The position numbers and the translations under genes are program-made. Under the pieces are notes generated by a model. The model had not been told where the DNA came from. It did no database searches and saw nothing but the letters and a program-made list of their open reading frames with translations. A stretch of 32,737 bases of DNA, taken from Actinomadura sp. HBU206391 (GTDB lineage: Bacteria > Actinomycetota > Actinomycetes > Streptosporangiales > Streptosporangiaceae). The stretch is taken from assembly GCF_014323665.1 (NCBI RefSeq), contig NZ_JABVEB010000062.1:1-32737 (forward strand). The letters run 5' to 3'. This document shows positions 15,794-23,929 of the stretch, one piece after another; positions within the stretch are counted from its first letter, which is position 1; every line of letters begins with the position of its first letter.

Positions 15794-16878
15794 GCCCACA
15801 CCGCGCCGATCAGCCGCGTCTCGATCTCGGCCGCCTCCAGCAGGCGCGACAGCGCCTCTCGCGGCCGGCCGGACCGGGCAGACAGCACTCCGAGGTTGAC
15901 CAACGTCGCCGCCAGCTTCTCGTGGCCGGGTCCGAGGGTCTGCCGCTGCGCGGCGACCGCCTGCTCGAGGAGCAGCCGTGCCGCCGGACGATGCCCCCGC
16001 AGCGCCTGGATCTGCCCCCGCACGGCGGTGTTGAGGGCCAGCGCCACTTGGTCCCGGTGTCCGCCAGGCTGCGCTTCCCAGACCCGCAGTTCCGCCTCCA
16101 GCAGGCGGTCGGCGCGCCGGTACCTCCCCGCGTACGCGTAGACGAGCGCCAGATTGTGCAGGCTCTCCGCGACGAGATGATGCCGGCGCCCGAGCGTGCG
16201 ACGCCGCAGGCTCAGCGCCTGCCGGTGCGCGGCGAGTGCCTCGTCGAGCCGGCCGGAGTACATCGCGAGCAGTCCCCGTTGACTCGCGTTGGCCGCCAGC
16301 AAGGGAGCGGCGGCCGCGCCTTCGCCGTGCAGGATCTGCGCGGCTTCGGCCAGCAGCGGCTCGGCGTCCGTGCGGTTTCCGGCCGCCTGGTGGATCCGCG
16401 CGAGCAACTGGAGACCGAAGGCGTACGGCCGGCCGCCTCCGGGTCGGCTGATCTTCAGCGCGTCCTCGACCATGCGCTTGGCACCGGCGATGTCGCCGCC
16501 TCGGTAGCGGACGTCCGCCACGGCTCGAAGGCACACTTCGTAGTTCGCCGAGTTCCGCCCGTCCAGCAGCTCGACTGCGGCGAGCGCCTTCTCGTAGAGT
16601 TCCAGCGCCTTCGTATAGTTTCCGCGCGCGCGGTGCAGTGAGCCCTCGAGACGGAGCAACTCGGCCCAGCCGGGCGTCTTCGCGGAGAAGTCCCCCAGCA
16701 GTCCGCGCGCCTGGTCGATCAGCTTCTGGGCCTCATCGATCCGGCCCTTCCCGTACTGCATGGAAGCGGCCATGACGAGCCGCTGCGCAGGAGCGACCCC
16801 CGCCATCACTGCCCGCATGATCTCCGGTGGAAACGGCAATGCCCACTCGAGGCCTTCGAAAGGGTCGTTCGCGGACAT
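15790..16878 (-). CDS. TPR-repeat protein, N-terminal part of a former TPR-CHAT protein
   Basis: About 362 residues, nearly all tetratricopeptide repeats. Recognisable units include NYTKALELYEKALAAVELL, AEPLLAEAAQIL, GRLDEALAAHRQALSLRRR, GRYRRADRLLEAELRVW, RLLLEQAVAAQRQTLG and GRPREALSRLLEAAEI. The last ends only a few codons before the stop at 15790-15792. The start is ATG 16878 with GGGGG seven bases upstream. TPR arrays of this kind in actinomycetes normally lead into a CHAT domain, whose last half follows immediately in another frame. I infer an internal deletion; the TPR array may survive as a protein-binding scaffold. It heads the operon with the CHAT fragment, Cys-rich protein and membrane protein. 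Confidence 0.75.
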   Translation of the reverse strand: MSANDPFEGLEWALPFPPEIMRAVMAGVAPAQRLVMAASMQYGKGRIDEAQKLIDQARGLLGDFSAKTPGWAELLRLEGSLHRARGNYTKALELYEKALAAVELLDGRNSANYEVCLRAVADVRYRGGDIAGAKRMVEDALKISRPGGGRPYAFGLQLLARIHQAAGNRTDAEPLLAEAAQILHGEGAAAAPLLAANASQRGLLAMYSGRLDEALAAHRQALSLRRRTLGRRHHLVAESLHNLALVYAYAGRYRRADRLLEAELRVWEAQPGGHRDQVALALNTAVRGQIQALRGHRPAARLLLEQAVAAQRQTLGPGHEKLAATLVNLGVLSARSGRPREALSRLLEAAEIETRLIGAVWA

Positions 16879-17026
16879 CGGCAACCCCCGTCACGGTCGG
16901 CGTGGGGACGCTTCCCGTGAATATGAGATGCGCGCGACAGTGGTCTGGCCCGGTCCGGGCGTGGCCGCTATAGGACGGGCGGAACCTGTCGGTCCCGCTT
17001 GCTACTGTGCGGCGCCGAGAAAGGAT

Positions 17027-17521
17027 GTGGAGCAGGTGGACGACGTTGAGAAGAACGCACTGTTGATGTTCCTGGAGGCGCAACGCGCCAGCGTTCTCGC
17101 GATCATCGATGGCCTCGACACCCAAGCCCTGACGACGTCCGTTCTGCCTTCGGGATGGACGCCGCTGGGCCTTGTGGAACACCTCGGCCATGCCGAGCGG
17201 CACTGGTTCCAGGAGATCGCGACCGGCTCCGCCGAGCCGCTGGCCTGGCCCGACGACGACCACATGCCACTGACCACCCCGCGACCGCCATCCGCCGTCT
17301 TCGCGTTCTACCGCACCCAGTGCGAGCGATCCAACGCGGTCCTCGCCTCCACGCCACTGTCGGCGCCGCCGCGAGGACGTCACCCGGGCTCGCTCGGCGA
17401 GGAGATCACCGACCTGCGCGGGATCGCACTGCACATGATCGAGGAAACCGCACGCCATGCGGGCCACCTCGACGTCGTGCGCGAACTGCTCGACGGAAAG
17501 ACGGGGCTCGGACCTCGATAG
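17027..17521 (+). CDS. DinB-like (DUF664) protein
   Basis: This 164-residue four-helix-bundle protein has the DinB/DUF664 pattern. Metal-ligand candidates are His52 in PLGLVEHLGHAERHWF and the closing HMIEETARHAGHLDVVRELLDG (His at about 144 and 147). GTG 17027 is used; GTG 17036 is an equally likely start because the purine-rich AAAGGA and GGAG elements suit both. Members include thiol- and metal-dependent transferases (mycothiol-dependent enzymes in actinomycetes), but most are uncharacterised and no substrate is indicated. It is divergent from the TPR operon and appears single. Confidence 0.87.
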   Translation: MEQVDDVEKNALLMFLEAQRASVLAIIDGLDTQALTTSVLPSGWTPLGLVEHLGHAERHWFQEIATGSAEPLAWPDDDHMPLTTPRPPSAVFAFYRTQCERSNAVLASTPLSAPPRGRHPGSLGEEITDLRGIALHMIEETARHAGHLDVVRELLDGKTGLGPR

Positions 17522-17583
17522 CCCGGTATCCGTGTGGCGCCGTCGAGGACCTCCTCACGCCGGGGTCGTATCCAGCTCTTGGG

Positions 17584-17934
17584 TCAGCGCGCCTTCGCCA
17601 CCGCGTCGATCTCGACCACGCTGCCGTACGGCAGTTCGGCCACTCCGACGACGCTGCGCGCCGGCCTCGGGTCCGGCCACAGGTCCAGGAACTGCTGGTT
17701 GGCGACGTCGCGCAGGGCGATGTCGGTGACGAAGTAGGTCAGCTTCACCACATCCTCCAGCCGCGCGCCCACGGTGGCCATCCGCCGCCGCATGGTGTCC
17801 ACCGCCGCGTCGAGCGCCGCCCGGCCGTCGGCGACCACGGTGCCGTCGCCGCGCAGCGGCAGCGAACCGGAGACGAAGACCAATCCGCCGGCGACGACGG
17901 CCGGGCTGTACGGGTGTTGCGGGTCAGTGCTCAA
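17584..17934 (-). CDS. RidA family enamine/imine deaminase
   Basis: This 116-residue protein covers the RidA/YjgF fold: PYSPAVVAGGLVFVSGSLPL at the start, the central DVVKLTYFVTDI, and PARSVVGVAELPYGSVVEIDAVA at the end, with the conserved Arg of the PxRS motif. The start is TTG 17934, overlapping the dehydratase stop (TTGA), with AGAGG six bases upstream. RidA proteins hydrolyse reactive 2-aminoacrylate or 2-aminocrotonate released by PLP dehydratases. Being encoded directly behind such a dehydratase fits exactly that clean-up role. It is the last gene of the deacylase-dehydratase-RidA operon. Confidence 0.92.
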   Translation of the reverse strand: MSTDPQHPYSPAVVAGGLVFVSGSLPLRGDGTVVADGRAALDAAVDTMRRRMATVGARLEDVVKLTYFVTDIALRDVANQQFLDLWPDPRPARSVVGVAELPYGSVVEIDAVAKAR

Positions 17935-18905
17935 AGGACGACCTCTTCCCGATCGGTCTCCGTCAGCACGCGCGCCAGCAGCCGCGGATCGACCGACCCG
18001 CCGCTGAGAATGGCCACATGCTTGCCGGTGGTCGCGCCGGCCAGATACGCGGCGAAGGTGACCGCGCCGCTCGGCTCGGCGACCAGCCGGGCGTCCAACG
18101 CCAGCCGGCGTACGGCGTCGAGGAGCTGTTCCTCGGTGACGGTCACGATCTCGTCCAGGTACCGGCTGATCTGCTCCCACGGCACCACGCCGAGGCCGGT
18201 GGTGCGCAGCCCGTCGGCGACGGTGCGGTAGGTCTGCTCGGGCTCCCACACCACGCGACGCCGCTCGCGCAGGCTCTGGGCGGCGTCCGAGGCCAGTTCC
18301 GGCTCGACCCCGACGACCAGCGTCCGCGGCCGCAGCGCCTTGACGGCGGTCGCCACGCCGGCCGCCAGACCACCTCCGCTGACCGGCACAAGCACCACGT
18401 CCGCGTCCGGCAGATCGGCAAGGATCTCCAGGCCGACGGTGCCCTGCCCGGCCACGATGGCCGGGTCGTCGAACGGCGGCACCGGAAGGTACCCGTACTG
18501 ATCGGCGAGCTCGAACGGGCGGGTGTCGCGCTCGCTCGGCGGCACGATCACGATCTCGGCGCCCAGCGACCGCACGGCGGCCACCTTGTTCGGCGGCGTG
18601 GTGTCGGGCATGACGATCACCGCGTGCAGCCCGAGTCTCTGCGCCACCCAGGCCACGGCCCGCGCGTGGTTGCCGCTGGAATGCGCCACCACGCCGCGCT
18701 CGCGGGCCTGCGGCAGCAGTTGGCTGATCTTGTTGTACGCGCCGCGCAGCTTGAACGCCGACGTCGGTTGCAGCGACTCCGGTTTGATCCACAGCGGGCG
18801 TTCGGCGTCCGCCATCGCGTACGGCACCAGCGGGGTGCGCACCACCACGCCGGAGATCCGATCGGCGGCGGCGCGAATGTCCGCCAGCGACACAGGCTCG
18901 GTCAT
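17931..18905 (-). CDS. PLP-dependent serine/threonine dehydratase-like enzyme (fold type II)
   Basis: This 324-residue protein has the fold-type-II signature: Lys52 in TSAFKLRGAYN for the PLP Schiff base, the phosphate-binding side SSGNHA at 76-81, and the SGGGLAAG loop after VVLVPV. Length and motifs match the short threonine/serine dehydratases and serine racemases without a C-terminal ACT domain, so feedback inhibition by isoleucine is not expected and a catabolic role is favoured. It should convert serine or threonine to the 2-oxoacid plus ammonia through an enamine. ATG 18905 overlaps the deacylase stop (ATGA). Stereopreference cannot be read from the sequence; serine racemase activity is an alternative. 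Confidence 0.9.
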   Translation of the reverse strand: MTEPVSLADIRAAADRISGVVVRTPLVPYAMADAERPLWIKPESLQPTSAFKLRGAYNKISQLLPQARERGVVAHSSGNHARAVAWVAQRLGLHAVIVMPDTTPPNKVAAVRSLGAEIVIVPPSERDTRPFELADQYGYLPVPPFDDPAIVAGQGTVGLEILADLPDADVVLVPVSGGGLAAGVATAVKALRPRTLVVGVEPELASDAAQSLRERRRVVWEPEQTYRTVADGLRTTGLGVVPWEQISRYLDEIVTVTEEQLLDAVRRLALDARLVAEPSGAVTFAAYLAGATTGKHVAILSGGSVDPRLLARVLTETDREEVVL

Positions 18906-20374
18906 CCCAGTCGTCCCTTCACGGCCCGGCCGGGCCTTGCCTCTGGCAGCGGCTCGCCACCGCGCACCACGAACTCCCCGCCCACCAGCAGGTGGTCGAC
19001 GCCGGCCGAGGCAAGCCCCGGCTCGGCGTAGGTCGAGCGGTCGGACACCGCGTCGAGGTCGAACACCACCAGGTCGGCGTCCGCGCCCACCTGCACCCGG
19101 CCCTTCCGCCGGAACTGCGGCGCGACGGCGGACATCACCTCGGCGGGCTGCAGGGTGCACCGCCGTACCGCCTCGATCAGCGTCAGCAGGCCGGATTCGC
19201 GCACCATCGCGCCGAGGAACCGGCAGAACGTGCCGCTCGTGCGCGGGTGCGACATCGCGTCCGCGGGCAATGGCCACGCGTCGGCGACCAGGTTCCCGTC
19301 CGGCGTGGCGAACGGGATCGCGTCGGAGGCGATCGCGGTGTCGGGCAGCAGCAGGGCGCGTTCCAGCACCGACCAGTCGGCCGGGTCGTCCTCGTCGAGA
19401 TAGTGGATGGCGACCATCGCGCCCGGATCGGTGCGCTGGATCTCGGTCAGCCGCGCGGCGTCCCTTGGGCGTTCGCCGGTGGACAGCAGCACCAGGTCGC
19501 TCGGCGTGATCCCGACCCGGGCCAGGTTGCCTGGATGAAGGAACGGCACGCCGATGGTGGTCATCCCCGCCCCGTACGGGTAGGCCTCGGTGGACACCCG
19601 CAGCCCGTGCTCGCGCGCACCGGTCACCACCGCGCCGACCTCGTCGATCGCGCGCAGCGAGGTGCTGTTGATGTGGCACAGATGCATGTGCGCGCCGGTG
19701 CCTGACGCCGCGGCGACCACCTCGGCGATCCCCTCCAGCGCGGTCTCGGGGTCGTCGGGGTTCTTGAACCGGGCATGGGTGAACGTGGGCACGTCGTAGC
19801 GCGCGGCGAGCCGCGCGACCTGGAAGTACTCCTTGCGCCCCGTCTGCGGGGCATAGCCGAGCAGCACGCCGATGCCCAGTGCGCCTTGGTGCAGCTGGCC
19901 TTCCAGCTCGGCGACCACCCGATCGAGCTCGGCGGGGGTCGCCGGGTCACGCCAGCGCACGCCCCCGCAGAGCGCGGCGAAGCTCTCGAACCCGCCGTCC
20001 GGCTCGGCGCCGTCGAGCACTCGCATCCTCGCCATCGCCCAGGACGCCGAGTAGCCGAAGTTGATCGGGCGGCCCTCGTCGCTCGCGCGATCGTAGGTCG
20101 CCCGCACCGGTGCCGCCCCCGATTCCAGCTCCAGTGCGGTGGTCACCCCGTCCAGCGCCTGCATCCGTAGCGAGGAGACGGTCTGCGCGTGGCTGTGCAG
20201 GTCGATGAAGCCCGGCGCGAGCACCCGGCCCGACAGGTCGAGCTCCCGCCGGGCCGGCGCCGGCTCCACGGACACCGAGGTGATCTTGTCACCGGTAACG
20301 CCGACGTGTCGGACGGCGTCCAGTCCGGTCTCGGGATCAACTACGCGGGCACCGCGCAACAAAAGGTCGGTCAC
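18902..20374 (-). CDS. N-acyl-D-amino-acid (D-glutamate-type) deacylase, amidohydrolase superfamily
   Basis: This 490-residue protein has the amidohydrolase N-terminal beta strand set (LLLRGARVVDPETGLDAV), the metal motif HSH at 60-62 in APGFIDLHSHAQ, further ligand-like residues in FTHARF, HLCHINS and IASDAIPF, and a C-terminal QVGADADLVVFD return strand. The wording ALELESGAAPV and NFGYSASWAMARM matches proteins annotated as D-aminoacylase or D-glutamate deacylase. It should cleave an N-acyl group from an amino acid in the cytosol. GTG 20374 is the start; the frame is open to 21343, but that is the antisense of the Lrp gene. It is the first gene of an overlapping operon with the dehydratase and RidA, so the released amino acid is probably Ser or Thr. 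Confidence 0.87.
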   Translation of the reverse strand: MTDLLLRGARVVDPETGLDAVRHVGVTGDKITSVSVEPAPARRELDLSGRVLAPGFIDLHSHAQTVSSLRMQALDGVTTALELESGAAPVRATYDRASDEGRPINFGYSASWAMARMRVLDGAEPDGGFESFAALCGGVRWRDPATPAELDRVVAELEGQLHQGALGIGVLLGYAPQTGRKEYFQVARLAARYDVPTFTHARFKNPDDPETALEGIAEVVAAASGTGAHMHLCHINSTSLRAIDEVGAVVTGAREHGLRVSTEAYPYGAGMTTIGVPFLHPGNLARVGITPSDLVLLSTGERPRDAARLTEIQRTDPGAMVAIHYLDEDDPADWSVLERALLLPDTAIASDAIPFATPDGNLVADAWPLPADAMSHPRTSGTFCRFLGAMVRESGLLTLIEAVRRCTLQPAEVMSAVAPQFRRKGRVQVGADADLVVFDLDAVSDRSTYAEPGLASAGVDHLLVGGEFVVRGGEPLPEARPGRAVKGRLG

Positions 20375-20397
20375 ACGACAATCATCAAGGTTCGTCG

Positions 20398-20415
20398 CAA
20401 TGTATGCGTACACTG
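20398..20415. promoter_or_regulatory. Imperfect 18-bp dyad between deacylase and Lrp-type regulator
   Basis: CAATGTATGCGTACACTG (20398-20415) is an inverted repeat of the form CAnTGTA-N4-TACAnTG in the 84-bp divergent gap. It is AT-rich compared with its surroundings and suits binding by an Lrp/AsnC dimer. Control of both directions is inferred. Confidence 0.5.
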
Positions 20416-20458
20416 CCGGAATCTGACATGTTAGGAGCCAGTCATCGCAGAATCCGCC

Positions 20459-21463
20459 ATGCTCCGGGAGGGCGACCTGGAGCTGATCGACGCGCTTCAG
20501 GTGAACCCGCGCGCATCCTGGTCCGAGGTGGGCGCCGTACTGGACGTCGACCCGGCCACCGTGGCCCGGCGCTGGAAGCGGCTGACGGACGCCCGGCTCG
20601 CCTGGTGCACCGTCGCCCTCGGTCAGCGCCAGCTGCACACCATGAGCGTCGCGTTCCTGGAGCTCACCTGCGAGGCGGGGGCGGCCGGCGAGGTGGCCGC
20701 GGACCTCGCGCGGGAACCGCACGTGATAACCGTGCAGCACATCGCCGGGTCCTATGACCTGTGGGTCATCGCGATGGCGCCCGACCTGGCCGGGCTGTCC
20801 GAGTACCTGCTGCACCGATTGCCCCGGCAGCCCGGGATCACCCGGGTGCGCACCCACATCGCCACCCGCGCCTTCGACCTGAGCATGCGCTGGCGGCTGC
20901 GGGTGCTGAACAAGGCCCAGGCCGAGCGGCTGCGGCCCACGCAGGTCACGCCCGCGGCGACCCGGCCGATGGACGAGCTCGACCGCCGCCTGTTCGTCGC
21001 GCTCAGCATGGACGGGCGGCGGACCTTCGCCGAACTGGAAGCCGAACTCGACCTGTCGGCCCGTACCGTGCAACGCCGGATGAACCGGCTGATCGCGGTC
21101 GGCGACATCACCTTCCGCTGCGACCTGGCCCGGCAGCTCGCCGGCTGGCACGCCTCTGCGGTGCTGTGGCTGTCGATGCCGGACGACCATCTGGAGCGCA
21201 CCGGCGAGCAGCTGCTGCGCTGGCCCGAGACGCGCACCTGCGCGGCCATCGCCGGCCCCGACAACCTGCTGCTCACCGTGGGCCTGCACGGGGTCGCCGA
21301 TCTGCACGGGCTGGTCACCCGCCTGCGCAAGGAGTTCCCGCACGCCACGATCGTCGATCGGCAGATGGTGCTGCGGCAGGTCAAGCTGTACGGTCGCGTG
21401 CTCGACCCGGTCGGCCGCTGGGCGTCGACGACCCCGCTGGACCTCTGGGCGCTCGGCTCATAG
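20459..21463 (+). CDS. Lrp/AsnC regulator with two fused domain sets
   Basis: A 334-residue protein built as a tandem duplication of the Lrp/AsnC unit. The first helix-turn-helix is at about 5-48 (DALQVNPRASWSEVGAVL) with a following ligand-binding half to about 145. The second is at 171-217 (MDELDRRLFVALSMDG, TVQRRMNRLI), followed by a second RAM-like half. Single Lrp proteins are about 150 residues, so this is the double-length actinobacterial type. ATG 20459 has no good ribosome site, but AGGAG (20433-20437) sits six bases before an in-frame ATC (20444), which may be the real or former start. It is divergent from the deacylase operon and convergent with the AbgT gene, and likely senses the amino acid produced. 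Confidence 0.88.
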   Translation: MLREGDLELIDALQVNPRASWSEVGAVLDVDPATVARRWKRLTDARLAWCTVALGQRQLHTMSVAFLELTCEAGAAGEVAADLAREPHVITVQHIAGSYDLWVIAMAPDLAGLSEYLLHRLPRQPGITRVRTHIATRAFDLSMRWRLRVLNKAQAERLRPTQVTPAATRPMDELDRRLFVALSMDGRRTFAELEAELDLSARTVQRRMNRLIAVGDITFRCDLARQLAGWHASAVLWLSMPDDHLERTGEQLLRWPETRTCAAIAGPDNLLLTVGLHGVADLHGLVTRLRKEFPHATIVDRQMVLRQVKLYGRVLDPVGRWASTTPLDLWALGS

Positions 21464-21487
21464 CGCCGCACGCCCATCGCGTGCTGG

Positions 21488-23017
21488 TCAGGGCAGGTGG
21501 ATCGACGCGCCGGGGCCGACCGGCAGGCCGGCGAAGTAGAAGATCGCCAGGATGACCGTCCACACCAGGCCGAACGCGGGCACGAACGGCAGCAGCCGGG
21601 AGACCAGCGTGCCGAGCTTGAGGTCCGGCTCGTACTTCTTCGCCTCGGCCAGGATGAAGTACAGGAAGATGTGCATGGGCGACACGGCCTGGGTGATGGA
21701 GTCGCCGATGCGGTGGGTGGCCTGGATGACCGCGGGCGAAAGGCCGAGCAGCATCAGCGCCGGCACCATCACGGTCGACTCCAGCGACCACAGCCCGGAG
21801 CCCGACGTGATCACCAGGTTGAGCACCGTGGACAGCACCACGAGGAACAGCAGGGCCGGGAACCCGACGAGGCCGATGGCCTTCGCGGTGCTCGCCAGCT
21901 CGACGGCGAGGTAGGTGGCCAGCCCGCTCCATGAGAGCACGCTGAGCGTCTGCGCCACGATGAAGATGAGCGTGATGAACCCGCCCATCTCCTTGATCGC
22001 GTTCGTCATCAGCTTGTAGACGCTGCGGTCCTCCTTGGCCAGCCCGACCGCGCGGCCGTAGGTGTAGCCGAACAGGAAGAACACCAGCGCGATGATCGGC
22101 ACCAGGTTGTCCAGCAGCGGCGAGGGGATCAGCGAGCCCCCGGGGCCGCGCAGTGGGCTGCTCTGGATCAGCCACCCCACCAGCACGAGCGCCAGGAAGC
22201 CGGTCACCACGAGCCCGCTGATCAGCAGCGCCCGCCGTTCCCGCGCGGTCACCTCGACCTTCACGATGTCCTGACCGTCGGCGGGCTCCCACGCGGGCAG
22301 CCGCGGTTCGAGCACGCGGGAGATCAGCAGCCCGCCGACGATCGGCAGGATGAGCCCGGCCGCGGCGCCGAAGTAGTAGTTCATCGCGATGTTGGTGTCG
22401 TAGCCGGTGACCCCCGGCAGCAGGCCGGCGGCGCTCTTCGTTATGCCGGCCAGGCTCGCGTCCAGCGTGCCCACCAGCAGGCCGCCGCCGTAGCCGGTCG
22501 CGGTGCAGGCGTAGGCGCCGATCAGCCCGGCGAGCGGGTGCCTGCCGACCGCGCGGAACACCAGCGCCGCCAGCGGCGGGATCACCAGGAACGACGCGTC
22601 CGACATGACGTGCCCCTGGCAGGCGACGAAGGCCACCACATAGGGCACCAGCGATCGGTGCACCCGCGAGAACACCAGGCGTACGGCGGCCTCCAGCGCG
22701 CCGGTGCCCTGTGCCACCCCGACCCCGAGCACCACGGTCAGCACCGGTCCGAGGGCGGGGAAGCTGACGAAGTTGTCCACCGCGCTGTCGAGCAGGTGCA
22801 CGATGCCCTCACCGGAGAGCACGCTCTTCACCGGCGTCACCTTGTCCGCGCCGGGCAGTTGCACGGTGGCGCCGAGGGCGGCGGCGATCGCCGAGGCGAC
22901 CGAGATGAGGACGAACAGCCCGACGAACAGGACGAACGGGTTGGGCAGCCGGTTGCCCAGCCGTTCCACGCCGCCCAGCAGCCGGTCGAGGATCGTGCGT
23001 TGCTCGGTCTTCAGCAT
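21488..23017 (-). CDS. AbgT family transporter
   Basis: This 509-residue polytopic membrane protein has the AbgT pattern: start ERLGNRLPNPFVLFVGLFVL, CQGHVMSDASFLVIPPLAALVF, GYGGGLLVGTLDASLAGI, and the C-terminal SPAVIQATHRIGDSITQAVSP with YFILAEAKKYEP. The family imports p-aminobenzoyl-glutamate in E. coli, and other members export sulfonamides by proton exchange. ATG 23017 is preceded by AGAGGA at seven bases. It lies next to, but convergent with, the Lrp gene and on the same strand as the deacylase operon. The E. coli substrate is an N-acylated amino acid, so import of the deacylase's N-acyl substrate is a reasonable inference. Confidence 0.93.
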   Translation of the reverse strand: MLKTEQRTILDRLLGGVERLGNRLPNPFVLFVGLFVLISVASAIAAALGATVQLPGADKVTPVKSVLSGEGIVHLLDSAVDNFVSFPALGPVLTVVLGVGVAQGTGALEAAVRLVFSRVHRSLVPYVVAFVACQGHVMSDASFLVIPPLAALVFRAVGRHPLAGLIGAYACTATGYGGGLLVGTLDASLAGITKSAAGLLPGVTGYDTNIAMNYYFGAAAGLILPIVGGLLISRVLEPRLPAWEPADGQDIVKVEVTARERRALLISGLVVTGFLALVLVGWLIQSSPLRGPGGSLIPSPLLDNLVPIIALVFFLFGYTYGRAVGLAKEDRSVYKLMTNAIKEMGGFITLIFIVAQTLSVLSWSGLATYLAVELASTAKAIGLVGFPALLFLVVLSTVLNLVITSGSGLWSLESTVMVPALMLLGLSPAVIQATHRIGDSITQAVSPMHIFLYFILAEAKKYEPDLKLGTLVSRLLPFVPAFGLVWTVILAIFYFAGLPVGPGASIHLP

Positions 23018-23376
23018 GGGGGGTTCCTCTGCGCAGCCCAGGCGATCGCTCGCGCGAATGATTTTGCACAGTATGGACAGCGCACCTATTTCCGCCGATT
23101 CATCACCAGATACCGGCACGTCGAGTGTGATTTGCGCAAGAATCTGTCATTCGGCGATAGGTGGGAGCCCGCACATCAGAGCAGGCGACCTCATCGGAGC
23201 ATCGACGACCTGACGCAGATCCATGCGGCGTTCGCCGACGGAACGCTCAGGTCGGCGCCGTGATCCCCCACCCCGGGGTAGTGATCGTTCCCGCTGTCGT
23301 TAAAAAGGCCCTTCGCAGCTCATGCTCGTGATGACGTTGTCACTTAAAGCTCACCGCCCGCGGGGAGGAAGCAGCA
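23018..23376. other. 359-bp divergent intergenic region
   Basis: This should hold the promoters of the AbgT gene (minus) and the secreted-protein gene (plus). I see an 8-bp palindrome TTGCGCAA at 23132-23139 and the 16-bp dyad at 23328-23343, listed separately. No frame in it looks protein-coding; the plus-strand frame ending at 23263 is an antisense extension of the AbgT region. Confidence 0.6.
23328..23343. promoter_or_regulatory. 16-bp dyad upstream of the secreted-protein gene
   Basis: GTGATGACGTTGTCAC reads GTGA-NN-ACGT-NN-TCAC with 12 of 16 bases symmetric, 33 bp before ATG 23377 and next to an AT-richer patch (TTAAAAAG at 23300-23307). It is a candidate operator; the regulator is unknown. 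Confidence 0.35.
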
Positions 23377-23919
23377 ATGATGAAGTCCCTCGGCAAGCAG
23401 GCCTTGGCAGTCGCGGCAGTGGTCACGTTGGGCAACGTCGGTGCCTTCCAGGCACACGCCGGTGCCACCGGCTTCTCAGCGGGCTACACCTGCCGCCTTC
23501 CGGTGCTGGGAACGAAACCTGTCACCATCAACGGCACGCTGACCACGTCGCCCAGCCGTATGACCACCGGCACCCCGACCCGCTTTCGGCTGCACATCTC
23601 GAGTCCGGGCCTGCGATCTCCGGTACCGATCGAGTCCTGGAACATCACCGCCGCGATCGAGGTCACCGGCGCGCAGACCGCCTCGTTCCGGATGACGGGA
23701 TCCGGCGGTCTCATACCCGCGCGTCAGCCGATCACGGCGGACCTGGCCGGGGTCTGGACCCCGAGGGCCCGCGGTACCCACCGGTTGAGGGGCGGCAATG
23801 TCACGATCAGGGCGAACGTCTCACGCCTCGGCAACGTCACGGTGCCCTGCGTACCGAAGGAGCCCCGCCCGGTGATCGCGACGCTGGTGGTCACCTCACC
23901 ACACGGCACCGGACGGTGA
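23377..23919 (+). CDS. Small secreted protein (DUF6801-like)
   Basis: This 180-residue protein has a clear signal peptide: two Met, Lys3, a hydrophobic core LAVAAVVTLG, and a likely cleavage after AHA near residue 28. The mature part begins with YTCRLPVLGTKPVTINGTL, resembling the start of the actinobacterial DUF6801 secreted domain. It has one further Cys near the C-terminus (VTVPCVPKE), which probably pairs with the first. The rest is Thr/Ser/Gly/Pro-rich beta structure. ATG 23377 (or 23380) follows GGGAGGAA. It has no operon partner and is convergent with the SIS gene. An extracellular beta-sandwich with a structural disulphide is likely; function is unknown. Confidence 0.8.
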   Translation: MMKSLGKQALAVAAVVTLGNVGAFQAHAGATGFSAGYTCRLPVLGTKPVTINGTLTTSPSRMTTGTPTRFRLHISSPGLRSPVPIESWNITAAIEVTGAQTASFRMTGSGGLIPARQPITADLAGVWTPRARGTHRLRGGNVTIRANVSRLGNVTVPCVPKEPRPVIATLVVTSPHGTGR

Positions 23920-23929
23920 GCCGCAGCGG

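Noticed and set aside
18902..21343. An 813-codon version of the deacylase
   Set aside because: The extra N-terminal 323 codons are antisense to the double Lrp regulator. The amidohydrolase start motif begins exactly at GTG 20374.
23050..23263. A possible small plus-strand gene upstream of the secreted protein
   Set aside because: No start with a ribosome site and no recognisable sequence. The open frame is continuous with the antisense of the AbgT gene.
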